A stretch of DNA of 64,000 nucleotides from Paraburkholderia phenazinium (GCF_900100735.1 NZ_FNCJ01000011.1:186001-250000), one strand, 5' to 3'; positions 1 through 9,227 are shown, counted from the stretch's first letter. Translations and numbers: made by a program. The notes: generated from the sequence alone by a model not told the origin.

Positions 1-1440
1 AAGAACGGCCGCATTGCGGCGATCGGCAAAGCTGGCAATCCGGACATCCAGCCGGGCGTGACGATTCCTATTGGCGCGGCCACCGAAGTCATTGCCGGTG
101 AAGGGCTGATCGTGACGGCGGGCGGCATCGATACGCACATTCACTTCATCAGCCCGCAACAGATCGACGAAGCGCTCGCGAGCGGCGTGACGACGATGAT
201 CGGCGGCGGCACCGGTCCGGCCACCGGCACCAATGCCACCACCTGTACGCCCGGACCGTGGCATCTCGAACGGATGCTGCAAGCCGCCGATGGCTATCCG
301 ATGAATCTCGGCTTTCTCGGCAAGGGCAACGTGAGCTTGCCTGAGCCGGCGACCGAGCAGATCGCCGCGGGCGCAATCGGCCTCAAGCTGCATGAGGACT
401 GGGGTTCGACACCTGCGGCAATCGATAACTGTCTTTCCGTTGCCGACGACACCGACACCCAGGTCGCGATCCACACCGATACGCTGAACGAAGCCGGCTT
501 CGTCGAAGCGACGGTTGCTGCGTTCAAGGGCCGCACGATCCACACATATCACACCGAAGGCGCGGGCGGCGGCCACGCACCGGACATCATCAAGGTTTGC
601 GGCGAGGCGAACGTGCTGCCGTCGTCGACCAATCCGACCCGGCCGTACACCATCAATACGCTCGAAGAGCACCTCGACATGCTGATGGTGTGCCACCACC
701 TGGATCCGTCGATTGCAGAGGACATCGCGTTTGCCGAGTCTCGCATCCGTCGCGAGACCATCGCGGCCGAAGATATCCTGCATGACCTCGGTGCGCTGTC
801 GATGCTCTCCTCCGATTCGCAGGCCATGGGCCGCGTGGGCGAAGTGATCATCCGCACGTGGCAGACCGCGCACAAGATGAAGGTGCAACGCGGTGCGCTG
901 CCGGAAGACAATGCGCGCGCCGATAACTTCCGCGCCAAGCGCTATGTCGCCAAGTACACGATCAATCCGGCCATCACGCACGGCATCGCGCACGAAGTCG
1001 GCTCGATCGAACCGGGCAAGTGGGCCGATCTGGTGTTCTGGGAGCCGGCGTTTTTCGGCATCAAGCCGTCGCTGATTCTCAAGGGCGGCATGATCGCGAT
1101 GGCGCAGATGGGCGATCCGAATGCCTCTATTCCGACGCCGCAGCCGGTGCACTACCGCGATATGTTCGCCACGCGTGGCGGCGCTTTGGCACGGACCTCA
1201 CTGACCTTTGTGTCGCAGATGAGCGCCGATGCAGGTATCGCGGAGCGCTACGGTTTGACCAAGCGGATCGTGCCGGTGAAGAACTGCCGCAACATCAGCA
1301 AGGCCGACATGATTCACAACGCCTGGCGTCCGGCGATCAGCGTCGATCCGGAAACCTATCAAGTGATCGCGGACGGCCAGTTGCTGACCTGCGAGCCGGC
1401 CACCGTGCTGCCGATGGCGCAACGTTACTTCCTGTTCTAA
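1..1440 (+). CDS. ureC: Urease subunit alpha (UreC), 5'-truncated by the window edge
   Basis: Catalytic subunit of the cytosolic nickel urease, which hydrolyses urea to ammonia and carbamate. The reading frame is open from base 1, giving 479 residues. The family is about 568 aa long, so roughly 90 N-terminal residues lie before the window. Visible active-site elements are the nickel-binding DTHIH motif, the GLKLHEDWG segment with the lysine that becomes carbamylated, HTDTLNEAG, the HTYHTEGAGGGH segment, the CHHLDP flap and SSDSQAMGR. The protein ends in the usual MAQRYFLF. ureE begins 3 bases after the stop. Identification is essentially certain. Confidence 0.98.
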   Translation, partial: KNGRIAAIGKAGNPDIQPGVTIPIGAATEVIAGEGLIVTAGGIDTHIHFISPQQIDEALASGVTTMIGGGTGPATGTNATTCTPGPWHLERMLQAADGYPMNLGFLGKGNVSLPEPATEQIAAGAIGLKLHEDWGSTPAAIDNCLSVADDTDTQVAIHTDTLNEAGFVEATVAAFKGRTIHTYHTEGAGGGHAPDIIKVCGEANVLPSSTNPTRPYTINTLEEHLDMLMVCHHLDPSIAEDIAFAESRIRRETIAAEDILHDLGALSMLSSDSQAMGRVGEVIIRTWQTAHKMKVQRGALPEDNARADNFRAKRYVAKYTINPAITHGIAHEVGSIEPGKWADLVFWEPAFFGIKPSLILKGGMIAMAQMGDPNASIPTPQPVHYRDMFATRGGALARTSLTFVSQMSADAGIAERYGLTKRIVPVKNCRNISKADMIHNAWRPAISVDPETYQVIADGQLLTCEPATVLPMAQRYFLF

Positions 1441-1443
1441 GCC

Positions 1444-2118
1444 ATGCGCACCATCGACAAACTGATCGCTCCCAACGTCAAGCTCGCTGCCGTGCTGGTC
1501 AAGCGCGCGCCGACGCTCACCCTCGACTTCGACGCGCGCCGCAAGAGCCGTCTGGCGGCGACGCTCGACAACGGTGAAGAGGTGGCGCTGGTGTTGCCGC
1601 GCGGCACGGTGTTGCGCGACGGCGATGTGCTGGTGGCGCAGGACGGTGGGCTGGTGCGCGTGGTCGCGGCGGCCGAAGCGGTGCTGATGGTTACCGCGCG
1701 GGATAGGTTGACGCTTACGCGGGCGGCCTATCACCTTGGCAATCGGCATACGCCGGTTGAAGTGGGCGCGGATTATCTGAAGCTCGAATACGATCCGGTG
1801 CTCGCGGATATGCTCAAGCGGATCGGGGCGATGGTCGAGCAGGTGACGTTGCCGTTTCAGCCGGAGTCTGGGGCTTATGGCGGTGGACATAAGCACGGGC
1901 ATGACGAGACGTTTGCTGAAGACTATGCGCTCGCGCAGCAGGTTTATGGCGAGCATCATGGGCATGATCATAGCCATGGACATGACCATGAGCACGAAGG
2001 CCATAGTCACGCGCATGACCACGAACACGACCATGGGCACGACCATAGCCACGAGCACGACCACAGCGACTGCGACGCGTCCTGCGACCACGATCACTCG
2101 AAACATGCGCATCGCTGA
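1444..2118 (+). CDS. ureE: Urease accessory protein UreE, nickel metallochaperone
   Basis: UreE delivers Ni2+ to the UreDFG-apourease complex. The 224-residue product has the usual two-domain N-terminal part (about residues 1-150). A long C-terminal tail (about residues 160-224) is made almost only of His, Asp, Glu and Gly in HGHDH-type repeats and also contains a DCDASCDHDH stretch with two cysteines. Such His-rich tails bind several nickel ions in the family. The start codon follows ureC by 3 bases and the end overlaps ureF by 14 bases, so the genes are probably translationally coupled. Confidence 0.96.
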   Translation: MRTIDKLIAPNVKLAAVLVKRAPTLTLDFDARRKSRLAATLDNGEEVALVLPRGTVLRDGDVLVAQDGGLVRVVAAAEAVLMVTARDRLTLTRAAYHLGNRHTPVEVGADYLKLEYDPVLADMLKRIGAMVEQVTLPFQPESGAYGGGHKHGHDETFAEDYALAQQVYGEHHGHDHSHGHDHEHEGHSHAHDHEHDHGHDHSHEHDHSDCDASCDHDHSKHAHR

Positions 2119-2785
2119 ACTCACGGCACTGCTTCATCTCGCGTCGCCGGCGTTACCGATCGGCGCGTTCAGCTATTCGCAGGGTCTGGAAGCGGCTATC
2201 GAAGCACACCTGATTACCGACGCCGACAGCGCACGCGACTGGATCGCCAGCGGCCTCACCAACGTGCTCGCGCTCGGCGAGCTACCGTTCCTCGCACATC
2301 AGATCGAACGCTGGCACGCGCATGACGCAGCGGGCCTCGCACTCGCCAATAGCGAATTCCTCGCGAGCCGTGAATCCGCGGAACTGCGCCGCGAAACCGA
2401 ACAGATGGGCTGGTCGTTGCGGCAATTGTGCGTTTCGCTCGAATGGGGCGACGCCGATCGCCGCGCCACGCTCGCGGCAATGACGCCTCTGGCACAACCC
2501 ACTGCGTTCGCCTACGCCTCCTTCGCCCACGACGTCCCTGCAGACGCCGCACTCGCCGCTTACGCGTTCAGTTGGGTTGAAAACCAGGCAGCAGCCGCTT
2601 TGAAAGCCGTCCCGCTTGGGCAACTCGCAGGACAACGCATCATCGTCGCGTTGCGTGGGCCCATCGACGCCGCCGTCCAACGCGCGCTCGCCACCGCGCC
2701 AGACGACATCAACACCTTCGCGCCGCAACTCGGCATTTTGTCGGCGCGTCACGAGTCGCAGTATTCGCGGCTCTTCCGCTCTTAG
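2105..2785 (+). CDS. ureF: Urease accessory protein UreF
   Basis: UreF joins UreD and UreG in the complex that inserts nickel into apourease; in the family it gates or activates the UreG GTPase. I place the start at the ATG inside the 3' end of ureE, giving 226 residues that begin MRIAELTALLHLASPALPIG, the conserved UreF opening. An in-frame upstream start would only add His/Met-rich sequence read from the ureE tail in another frame, so it is rejected. The protein is all-helical in appearance with the conserved FSYSQGLE segment. It precedes ureG by 12 bases. Confidence 0.96.
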   Translation: MRIAELTALLHLASPALPIGAFSYSQGLEAAIEAHLITDADSARDWIASGLTNVLALGELPFLAHQIERWHAHDAAGLALANSEFLASRESAELRRETEQMGWSLRQLCVSLEWGDADRRATLAAMTPLAQPTAFAYASFAHDVPADAALAAYAFSWVENQAAAALKAVPLGQLAGQRIIVALRGPIDAAVQRALATAPDDINTFAPQLGILSARHESQYSRLFRS

Positions 2786-2797
2786 AAAAGATCGATC

Positions 2798-3445
2798 ATG
2801 AACGCACTTCAGCACCACACCGCTCATCGCACCAAGAAACTGCCGCCGCTGCGCGTGGGCGTTGGCGGCCCGGTCGGCTCCGGCAAGACTACGCTGCTCG
2901 AAATGCTCTGCAAGGCGATGCGTGACCGCTACGACCTCGTCGCGATCACCAACGACATCTACACCAAAGAAGACCAGCGTCTGCTGACGGTGGCAGGCGC
3001 GCTACCGGCGGAACGGATCATGGGCGTGGAAACGGGCGGCTGCCCGCACACCGCGATCCGTGAAGACGCGTCGATCAATCTGGAAGCCGTCGACCGCATG
3101 CTGACGCGCTTTCCCGATGCGGACATCGTGTTCATCGAATCGGGCGGCGACAACCTGGCGGCGACCTTCAGCCCGGAACTGTCGGACCTGACGATCTATG
3201 TGATCGACGTGGCAGGTGGAGAGAAGATTCCGCGCAAGGGCGGTCCGGGTATCACGAAGTCGGATCTGCTGGTGATCAACAAGACGGACCTCGCGCCGAT
3301 GGTCGGTGCGAATCTCGATGTGATGGCTTCGGACGCGAAGAAGATGCGCGGCGAGCGGCCGTTCGTGATGTGCAATCTGAAGGCACTCGACGGTTTGGCT
3401 GAGGTGATCTCGTTTATCGAGAAGAAGGGTTTGCTGACGGTTTGA
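2798..3445 (+). CDS. ureG: Urease accessory GTPase UreG
   Basis: UreG is a SIMIBI-class GTPase that powers nickel insertion into urease. The 215-residue protein has a P-loop (GVGGPVGSGKTTLL, about residues 21-34), the nickel-binding CPH motif in the segment ETGGCPHTAIRED, the ESGGDN switch region and the NKTDLAP guanine-specificity motif. It is the last urease gene here; the neighbouring gene converges from the other strand. Confidence 0.97.
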   Translation: MNALQHHTAHRTKKLPPLRVGVGGPVGSGKTTLLEMLCKAMRDRYDLVAITNDIYTKEDQRLLTVAGALPAERIMGVETGGCPHTAIREDASINLEAVDRMLTRFPDADIVFIESGGDNLAATFSPELSDLTIYVIDVAGGEKIPRKGGPGITKSDLLVINKTDLAPMVGANLDVMASDAKKMRGERPFVMCNLKALDGLAEVISFIEKKGLLTV

Positions 3446-3481
3446 CGTGCCAACGCGGGCGATAACGCATAGCGCGCCTCG

Positions 3482-4231
3482 TCAAGTCTCCGGATGGCAT
3501 TCCACAAGGAATGCCATCATCTCGGTCGCATCCTTCGAAGTATAGAAACCCACCATCTTCTCGTTGAAGTCGCCAGCGCGCTGAGCCGGCACGCTGATCG
3601 CATCAATGCCGTTCGACATCAGCACGCCGTTCATCATGAAGCGCGACGTGCGGTTGTTGCCGTCGAAGAAGAACTGCTGCAATGCGCCAAAGAGAAAGAA
3701 GGCGCAACCGCGCTCGAAGGGATTGTCGACCTGCTCGGTGAGTGCACGCGTGCCTGCTGCAAAAACGCGATTCAACTCGGGCGCGCCTGCAACAGTAGGT
3801 AACGGCGTATAGCGTCCCCTCTCCCCTAATGCCACATCCGGTGTGTAGTGGGTCTCTTCGCCTTCGCCACGAAACACGCCCCATTCGAGCGCTTCGTTGC
3901 GAGCGACGATGCGGTGCAGATCGCAGAACGTCGCCTTGTCGAGCGCGAACCTCTCTCGCTGAACCAGCGAAAGTAGATACTTCGAACTGTCCGCGAGGTT
4001 CAGGATCTGCTCCTGATCCGAAATCTTCCTGCCACCGACAGTCACGCCGTCCAAAAGCGTTTTGACTTCAGGAAACGTGAACGGATTGCCTTCGAGTACG
4101 CTCGCATCCCACACGAATTCCGGCAACATCCGATGGAAGCGGAAGCAAACACGTTTGAGCGAATGGGTCGGCAGATCTTGTGGAATCGCCGCGCGGTCCC
4201 ATTGGAAGCCGAGGTCGGTGAAGAGCGTCAT
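3482..4231 (-). CDS. Fic-domain family protein with a degenerate active-site motif
   Basis: Fic proteins transfer AMP or related groups from nucleotides to protein hydroxyls. This 249-residue protein has the all-helical Fic layout with a DGNNRTSR loop near residue 200. The canonical motif is HPFx(D/E)GNGRxxR; here the catalytic His is Gln and the second Gly of GNG is Asn (QFFFDGNNRTSR). An SVLEGN segment near residue 45 resembles the inhibitory-helix signature of Fic proteins, with altered spacing. The flanking Fic features (DNPFERGCAFFLFGALQ) are intact, so this looks like a fold-preserving protein that may have lost AMP transfer. No clear ribosome site precedes the start. Confidence 0.8.
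   Translation of the reverse strand: MTLFTDLGFQWDRAAIPQDLPTHSLKRVCFRFHRMLPEFVWDASVLEGNPFTFPEVKTLLDGVTVGGRKISDQEQILNLADSSKYLLSLVQRERFALDKATFCDLHRIVARNEALEWGVFRGEGEETHYTPDVALGERGRYTPLPTVAGAPELNRVFAAGTRALTEQVDNPFERGCAFFLFGALQQFFFDGNNRTSRFMMNGVLMSNGIDAISVPAQRAGDFNEKMVGFYTSKDATEMMAFLVECHPET
3493..3518. repeat. Perfect 11-bp inverted repeat at the ureG/fic convergence
   Basis: The arms GATGGCATTCC and GGAATGCCATC are separated by a 4-base loop (ACAA). The structure lies between the ureG stop and the end of the convergent Fic gene and overlaps the last codons of the latter. Neither strand has a clear T-run after the stem, so a role as bidirectional terminator is inferred, not shown. Confidence 0.6.
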
Positions 4232-4351
4232 AGGTAGATCATTTAGAAAGCGTTGGGTAGCGCGTGAAGGTGAGCGTCAATACCCTTTGTTCGCAGGATA
4301 TACGATTTATCGCCGCACAAAACGGCCCGACAATCCAAACCCAGCCAAGGG

Positions 4352-5653
4352 TCACTCCGGCAACAACGCCATCAAAACATCCACCGTCCGCGCCGTCGCC
4401 CCGCGATGGCGCGCCGCAAACGCTGAAGCCGCGCCACTCATCGCCGTGCGCCGCGCCTTATCGCTAAACAACTCACGCAGCGCTCGCGCCAGATCCGCCG
4501 GATCCTGCACCTGCACCGCCGCACCCGCCGCCACCGCATCCGCCGTAGCCTGCGTGAAATTGAACACATGCGGCCCGATCAGCACCGGCACACCCACCGC
4601 ACACGCTTCAATCAGATTCTGCCCACCCAGCGGCAGCAAGCTGCCGCCGATAAACGCCAGATCCGACGCCGCATAGTAAGCACCTAGCTCACCCATCGAG
4701 TCACCAAGCAAAACGGTCACATTGGCCGGCAACGCACGCGCCGCACTCTGCGCCGATGCCCCCGCCGCACCCGGCGCCCACGTCGACCGACGCTCACACC
4801 GCAGCCCCGTTCTCTCAACCAGCGCCGCCACTTCGTTAAAGCGCTGCGGATGACGCGGCACCAGAATCAGCAAAGCATCCTCGACACCCAGCGCCGCAAA
4901 CGCCTGCAGCACCAGTTCCTCTTCGCCCTCGCGCGTACTCGCCGCCACCCACACCGGCCGCATGCCGATCGCGGCACGCCAGGCATGACCACGCGCCGCC
5001 AGTTCAGGCGGCGTGCTCATATCGAACTTCAGATTCCCTAGCACCGCGACGTTACGTGCGCCGAGCGCCGTCAAACGCTCCGCATCCGACGGGCTCTGCG
5101 CCAGCACTCGCGCAAAGCCACCGAACACCTCGCGCGTGCCCTTGCCGAACTTCGCGGCCCGCTTGAACGAGCGCGCCGACATCCGCGCATTGGTCAGCAC
5201 CAGCGGCACATCGGCGCGCCGGCATTCCTCGATCAGCGTCGGCCACACTTCGGTTTCCATCACCAACCCAAGCGACGGCCGCCACGCGCGCAAAAAGCGC
5301 CGCACCAGATGCGGCATGTCATACGGCACGTAGCTTCGCAAAACGCGGTCGCCGAAAATCTGCTCGCTGGTAGCGCGCCCGCTCGGCGTCATATGCGTCA
5401 GCAGAATGCGCGCATCGGGCCGCGCTTTCATCAACGCCTCGATCAGCGGTTGCGCCGCGCGGGTCTCGCCCACCGACACCGCATGCACCCAGATCAACGG
5501 AGCATCGTCCTCCGGCAGCCTGCCGCGCGTGTAGCCGAAGCGCTCGCCGATATGCTCGCGATAACCGCGCTCCTTACGCGAGCGGATCAGCAAACGCAGC
5601 ACCGCCACCGGCGCGATGATCCACCAGAGCGCGTTATAGATTGCCCTTAACAT
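4352..5653 (-). CDS. waaA: 3-deoxy-D-manno-octulosonic acid transferase (WaaA/KdtA)
   Basis: WaaA adds Kdo from CMP-Kdo to lipid IVA at the inner membrane, the first step of LPS core assembly (GT30). I choose the ATG giving MLRAIYNALWWIIAP, because the family starts with this membrane anchor; this gives 433 residues, the usual length. A longer in-frame reading would begin inside the upstream kdoO gene. HAVSVGETRAAQPL holds the glutamate used as general base, and the C-terminal half has GGSLLPLGGQNLIEACA, the conserved nucleotide-binding segment. It lies 67 bases after kdoO in the same direction. Confidence 0.96.
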   Translation of the reverse strand: MLRAIYNALWWIIAPVAVLRLLIRSRKERGYREHIGERFGYTRGRLPEDDAPLIWVHAVSVGETRAAQPLIEALMKARPDARILLTHMTPSGRATSEQIFGDRVLRSYVPYDMPHLVRRFLRAWRPSLGLVMETEVWPTLIEECRRADVPLVLTNARMSARSFKRAAKFGKGTREVFGGFARVLAQSPSDAERLTALGARNVAVLGNLKFDMSTPPELAARGHAWRAAIGMRPVWVAASTREGEEELVLQAFAALGVEDALLILVPRHPQRFNEVAALVERTGLRCERRSTWAPGAAGASAQSAARALPANVTVLLGDSMGELGAYYAASDLAFIGGSLLPLGGQNLIEACAVGVPVLIGPHVFNFTQATADAVAAGAAVQVQDPADLARALRELFSDKARRTAMSGAASAFAARHRGATARTVDVLMALLPE

Positions 5654-5720
5654 CCACGCTCCGCGCTCACGTCCGCAATATTGTTGAAATCGGCGCGGCC
5701 TCGCGCAACACTCGTGGCGT

Positions 5721-6605
5721 TCAAACCAGCGCCCTGCCCTTGAGGCGTTCGAGAATGCCAAGCGGCGCGCACTCGGGCTGCGCCATCGCCTTGACCGGCA
5801 GGAAGAAGGTCTGCTCCATCATGAACTGCCCGGACATCACGGCGTGCGAGGTCTGATCGGAGAAACACACCCACACGCAGCCCGGCGGAAACGGCATGGT
5901 CTCCTGCGGGCTCGACTTCTGGTACTCGAGATCGGCCTTCATGCCGTCGTGCAGATTCAGCATCAGATGGTCGTATTCGCTGCGCGGCGACTTGGTCACG
6001 TGCAGCAGGTTCATCAGCCATGCGGAACCGGGCATCTGCGGCTTGATACCCGGCAGGAAGCGTTTGGCCATCTCCTCGAACGGCTCGCCCACCCGCCACA
6101 CGCGCGGCGCGCCGTTCGGGTTGATGTTGGTGAACACGCGCAAGATCCGCTCGCCGTAGTTCGGCCGCGACGGGAAGGCATCGACGTGCAGGCGGCTATC
6201 GTCCTTGCGCCACGAGGTCTGGCGGGTTTCCACCTGATGCAGCCGCAGGCTCGTCGGCGCCACGCGCAGCTTGCCGTCGTACTCGGGAAACAGGCCATCC
6301 ACCAGCGAGCGCGCATTGGCCTGGTAACGTGCGATCAAGGCGCGCACCGCCGATTGCGTCACGGCGTCGCCCACCACGCCATGCAGTGCGCCACCGTTCG
6401 GTTCGAGACTGATGTTCTTGCGGTTCGGATCGGCCAGCGCCGGGTCGAGCAGCGCTTGTTCGCCGCCTTCGATCGCAAAACGCAAATTCGGGAAATACAG
6501 CACCTTGCCGCGTTCGACGCCGGCCAGCAGCGTTTCGCGCGGCACAGACAGGTTGTGTCCGTGCCAGTCAGCGCTTGCAACTTCGATGATCTGGGTTTCG
6601 TTCAT
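5721..6605 (-). CDS. kdoO: Kdo 3-hydroxylase (KdoO), Fe(II)/2-oxoglutarate dioxygenase
   Basis: KdoO converts Kdo in the LPS inner core to Ko (D-glycero-D-talo-octulosonic acid), a modification known in Burkholderia and Yersinia. The 294-residue sequence contains the iron-ligand pair in RLHVDAFPSRPNYG and a later His in SDQTSHAVMSGQF, followed by LPV. A ribosome site (AAGGGCGACC) stands directly before the ATG. The gene sits between waaC and waaA, which fits an inner-core modifying role. The assignment rests on overall sequence recognition and context. Confidence 0.88.
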   Translation of the reverse strand: MNETQIIEVASADWHGHNLSVPRETLLAGVERGKVLYFPNLRFAIEGGEQALLDPALADPNRKNISLEPNGGALHGVVGDAVTQSAVRALIARYQANARSLVDGLFPEYDGKLRVAPTSLRLHQVETRQTSWRKDDSRLHVDAFPSRPNYGERILRVFTNINPNGAPRVWRVGEPFEEMAKRFLPGIKPQMPGSAWLMNLLHVTKSPRSEYDHLMLNLHDGMKADLEYQKSSPQETMPFPPGCVWVCFSDQTSHAVMSGQFMMEQTFFLPVKAMAQPECAPLGILERLKGRALV

Positions 6606-6644
6606 GGTCGCCCTTGAAAAGCGGATGGAGCGTAAGGCCGGGCG

Positions 6645-7640
6645 CTATAGCAGCCCGAACCCGGCCAGCGCGGACTTCACCTGCTGCAGCGTCGGCGGCT
6701 GGCCAGCGGTGCCGAGATTGACCACATTCGGCGACCAGTAGCCGCCAGTGCGCCAGGCGGTCGCGAAATTGTACAACTCGACCGTAGGCCGCTTCAGCGC
6801 GGCCGCAATATGAACTAGACCTGTGTCAACCCCGACCGTGGCCGCTGCGCCGTCGATCAGGCCGACCACCGCCGGCAGCGACAGCCGCGGCGGCACGATC
6901 GCGGCCGCCCCGAATTCCTTGGCGAGCCGCTCGCTCGTGACGCGTTCCGCGTCGCTGCCCCACGGCAGCACGATCGAGGCGCCGCGCCGCACCAGCGACT
7001 GGCCCAGCTCGATCCACGCGGCATCCGGCCATTGCTTGTCGGCGCGCGAGGTGGCATGCACGAACACCACGTACGGCACCGGCAGGTTCAGATTCGCCTC
7101 GGACAGAGCCAGCGCGGCGCGGCCGGTATCGAGGCCAAAATCGATCTCATCGGTGGGTTCGGGCTTCGGGTCGTTCAGCGCGGCGGCGACGAGCTGGCGC
7201 GTGCGTTCCACCACATGGGTACGCGGCTCGATCGGCACACGCTTGTCGTAGAAGAAGCGCACCGGCCATTCGAAGCCGGCGCCGTCGGTGCGGTTGGCAA
7301 GGCCAACCACCGGCCCGCGCGCCATGCTGGCCACCCATGCGGTCTTGATCAGCCCCTGGCAGTCGATCACCAGATCGTACTTCTCGGCGGCGAGCGCGCG
7401 GCGGAAGGCGCCGATTTCGCGCCAGTTCTCGAGCGACAGCAGACGCTTGCGCCAGCGCCGCAGCGAGACGGGGATAGCCCGGCGCACGCCGCCCACAAGC
7501 TGCACGAGCCCCATGAAGCTCTCTTCGACGAGCCAGTCGATCTGCGCATCGGGATGGCGGCGGCGAATGTCCGCGATCACCGGCATGTTGTGAACGACGT
7601 CGCCCAGCGACGACACCCGCACGATCAGTATCTTTTGCAC
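6645..7640 (-). CDS. waaC: LPS heptosyltransferase I (WaaC)
   Basis: GT9-family enzyme that adds the first L-glycero-D-manno-heptose to Kdo2-lipid A. The product is about 331 residues with the family opening QKILIVRVSSLGDVVHNMPV and the C-terminal DTGLVHIAAALKRP motif that binds ADP-heptose. The GTG at 7640 gives the family-like start; a TTG two codons upstream is possible. It is the first gene of a waaC-kdoO-waaA transcription unit whose upstream border is a strong terminator. Confidence 0.94.
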   Translation of the reverse strand: MQKILIVRVSSLGDVVHNMPVIADIRRRHPDAQIDWLVEESFMGLVQLVGGVRRAIPVSLRRWRKRLLSLENWREIGAFRRALAAEKYDLVIDCQGLIKTAWVASMARGPVVGLANRTDGAGFEWPVRFFYDKRVPIEPRTHVVERTRQLVAAALNDPKPEPTDEIDFGLDTGRAALALSEANLNLPVPYVVFVHATSRADKQWPDAAWIELGQSLVRRGASIVLPWGSDAERVTSERLAKEFGAAAIVPPRLSLPAVVGLIDGAAATVGVDTGLVHIAAALKRPTVELYNFATAWRTGGYWSPNVVNLGTAGQPPTLQQVKSALAGFGLL

Positions 7641-7723
7641 GCTCAAGAGTGGAACGCCGGCAATCCGGCCATAAGATGCGTTGAAAGGACGGCAATTTTA
7701 GCTTGCCGCGTGCAAAAAACATG

Positions 7724-7761
7724 AAAAAACGCGGCGCGGCAAGAAAAGCACCGCGCCGCGT
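7724..7761 (-). terminator. Intrinsic terminator after the phosphomannomutase gene
   Basis: Read on the minus strand, an 11-bp perfect GC-rich stem (ACGCGGCGCGG with CCGCGCCGCGT) and an 11-base loop are followed by TTTTTCATGTTTTTT. This is a classic Rho-independent terminator about 70 bases after the stop of the gene ending at 7833. It insulates that gene from the waaC operon. Confidence 0.85.
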
Positions 7762-7832
7762 CTGGCGGCGATCCTACCCGGCGCGCATGGCGGCCGTCAG
7801 GCGGGCCATGCATGCCACCGCCCTTGCAGCGG

Positions 7833-9227
7833 TTAGAACGGCAGTTTGGCGTCCGGCTTCTCCGCCAGAATCACGCGGCGGAAGTCTTCCTGAATGCGGG
7901 TCAGCGCGGCGTCGTTATCCGCCTCGAAACGCATCACGACGACCGGCGTGGTGTTCGACGAACGCGCCAGACCGAAGCCGTCCGGGTACTCGACGCGCAG
8001 GCCGTCGATCTTCACGACGTCATCCGCGCCGGTGAACTGGGCGCTCTTTTGCAGACGCGCGATCAGTTCGAAGTTTTCGCCTTCTTCGAGCTTCAGTTGC
8101 AGCTCCGGCGTGGAATGCGAATTGGGCAGCGAGTTCAGCAGCGCGCTCGGATCGGCCACGCGGGCGAGGATTTCCAGCAGACGCGCCCCCGTGTACAGGC
8201 CGTCGTCGAAGCCGTACCAGCGGTCCTTGAAGAACACGTGGCCGCTCATTTCGCCGGCCAGCGGGGCGCCGGTTTCGCGCAGCTTGGCCTTCACCAGCGA
8301 GTGGCCGGTCTTCCACATCAGCGGCTCGCCGCCCTTGTCCTTCACCCATTTCGCCAGATTGCGCGTGCACTTGACGTCATAGATGATCTGCGCGCCCTTG
8401 TTGCGCGACAGCACTTCCTCGGCGAACAGCATCAACTGACGGTCCGGATAGATGATCTGGCCGTCCTTGGTGACCACGCCCAGACGATCGCCGTCGCCGT
8501 CGAACGCGAAACCGATTTCAGCGTCGGTTTCCTTCAGCGCCTTGATCACGTCCTGGAGGTTTTCCGGGTGAGCCGGGTCCGGGTGGTGATTCGGGAAGTT
8601 GCCGTCGATTTCCGTGAACAGTTCAACCAGTTCGCAGCCGAGCTTCTTGAATAGCTTCGGTGCGAGCCCCCCGGCGACGCCGTTGCCCGTATCCACGACG
8701 ATCTTCAGCGGACGAGCCAGCTTGATGTCGCTGACGATGCGCTCGAGGTAAGCATCGGCGATGTCGTAGTCGGTGTAGCTGCCGCTGCCGCTTGCGAAGT
8801 TATCGTCGACGATGCGCTGATGCAGCCCGAGGATCTGCTCGCCGTAGATGGCCGCACCGCGCAGCACCATCTTGAAGCCGTTGTAGTCCGGCGGGTTGTG
8901 GCTGCCCGTCACGACGATGCACGAGTCGACGCGGCGCTCGCCGCCTGCCAACTGCAGCGGCACGCTCGCTGCAAAGTAGCCGACCGGCGTCGGCACCATG
9001 CCGACATTGACCACATCGACGCCCGCCGAGCGCAGGCCGTCCGACAGCGCTGCGACCAGTTCGGGACCCGACAGGCGGCCGTCACGGGCCACCACGACGG
9101 CGTCGCCGCCTTGCGCACGCACTTCACTGCCGAACGCGCGGCCGATCAGACGAGCGGTATCGGCGTCGAGTGTCTTGCCGATCACGCCGCGAATGTCATA
9201 CGCCTTGAAAATAGATTTAGAGATCAT
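7833..9227 (-). CDS. Phosphomannomutase/phosphoglucomutase (AlgC/ManB type)
   Basis: Alpha-D-phosphohexomutase that interconverts hexose 6- and 1-phosphates of mannose and glucose, feeding GDP-mannose and UDP-glucose pools for LPS and capsule. The 464-residue protein has the phosphoserine loop VVTGSHNPPDYNGFK, the metal loop FAFDGDGDRLGVV and a C-terminal phosphate-binding segment. The start MISKSIFKAYDIRG is the family start; an alternative seven codons upstream is less likely. GDP-mannose made through this enzyme could supply gmd and rmd at 53.5-55.5 kb. Confidence 0.95.
   Translation of the reverse strand: MISKSIFKAYDIRGVIGKTLDADTARLIGRAFGSEVRAQGGDAVVVARDGRLSGPELVAALSDGLRSAGVDVVNVGMVPTPVGYFAASVPLQLAGGERRVDSCIVVTGSHNPPDYNGFKMVLRGAAIYGEQILGLHQRIVDDNFASGSGSYTDYDIADAYLERIVSDIKLARPLKIVVDTGNGVAGGLAPKLFKKLGCELVELFTEIDGNFPNHHPDPAHPENLQDVIKALKETDAEIGFAFDGDGDRLGVVTKDGQIIYPDRQLMLFAEEVLSRNKGAQIIYDVKCTRNLAKWVKDKGGEPLMWKTGHSLVKAKLRETGAPLAGEMSGHVFFKDRWYGFDDGLYTGARLLEILARVADPSALLNSLPNSHSTPELQLKLEEGENFELIARLQKSAQFTGADDVVKIDGLRVEYPDGFGLARSSNTTPVVVMRFEADNDAALTRIQEDFRRVILAEKPDAKLPF

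Noticed and set aside
1950..2110. His/Asp-codon repeats in the ureE 3' end read as a DNA repeat array
   Set aside because: Explained by the coding of the nickel-binding tail; units are irregular and there is no spacer structure as in CRISPR.
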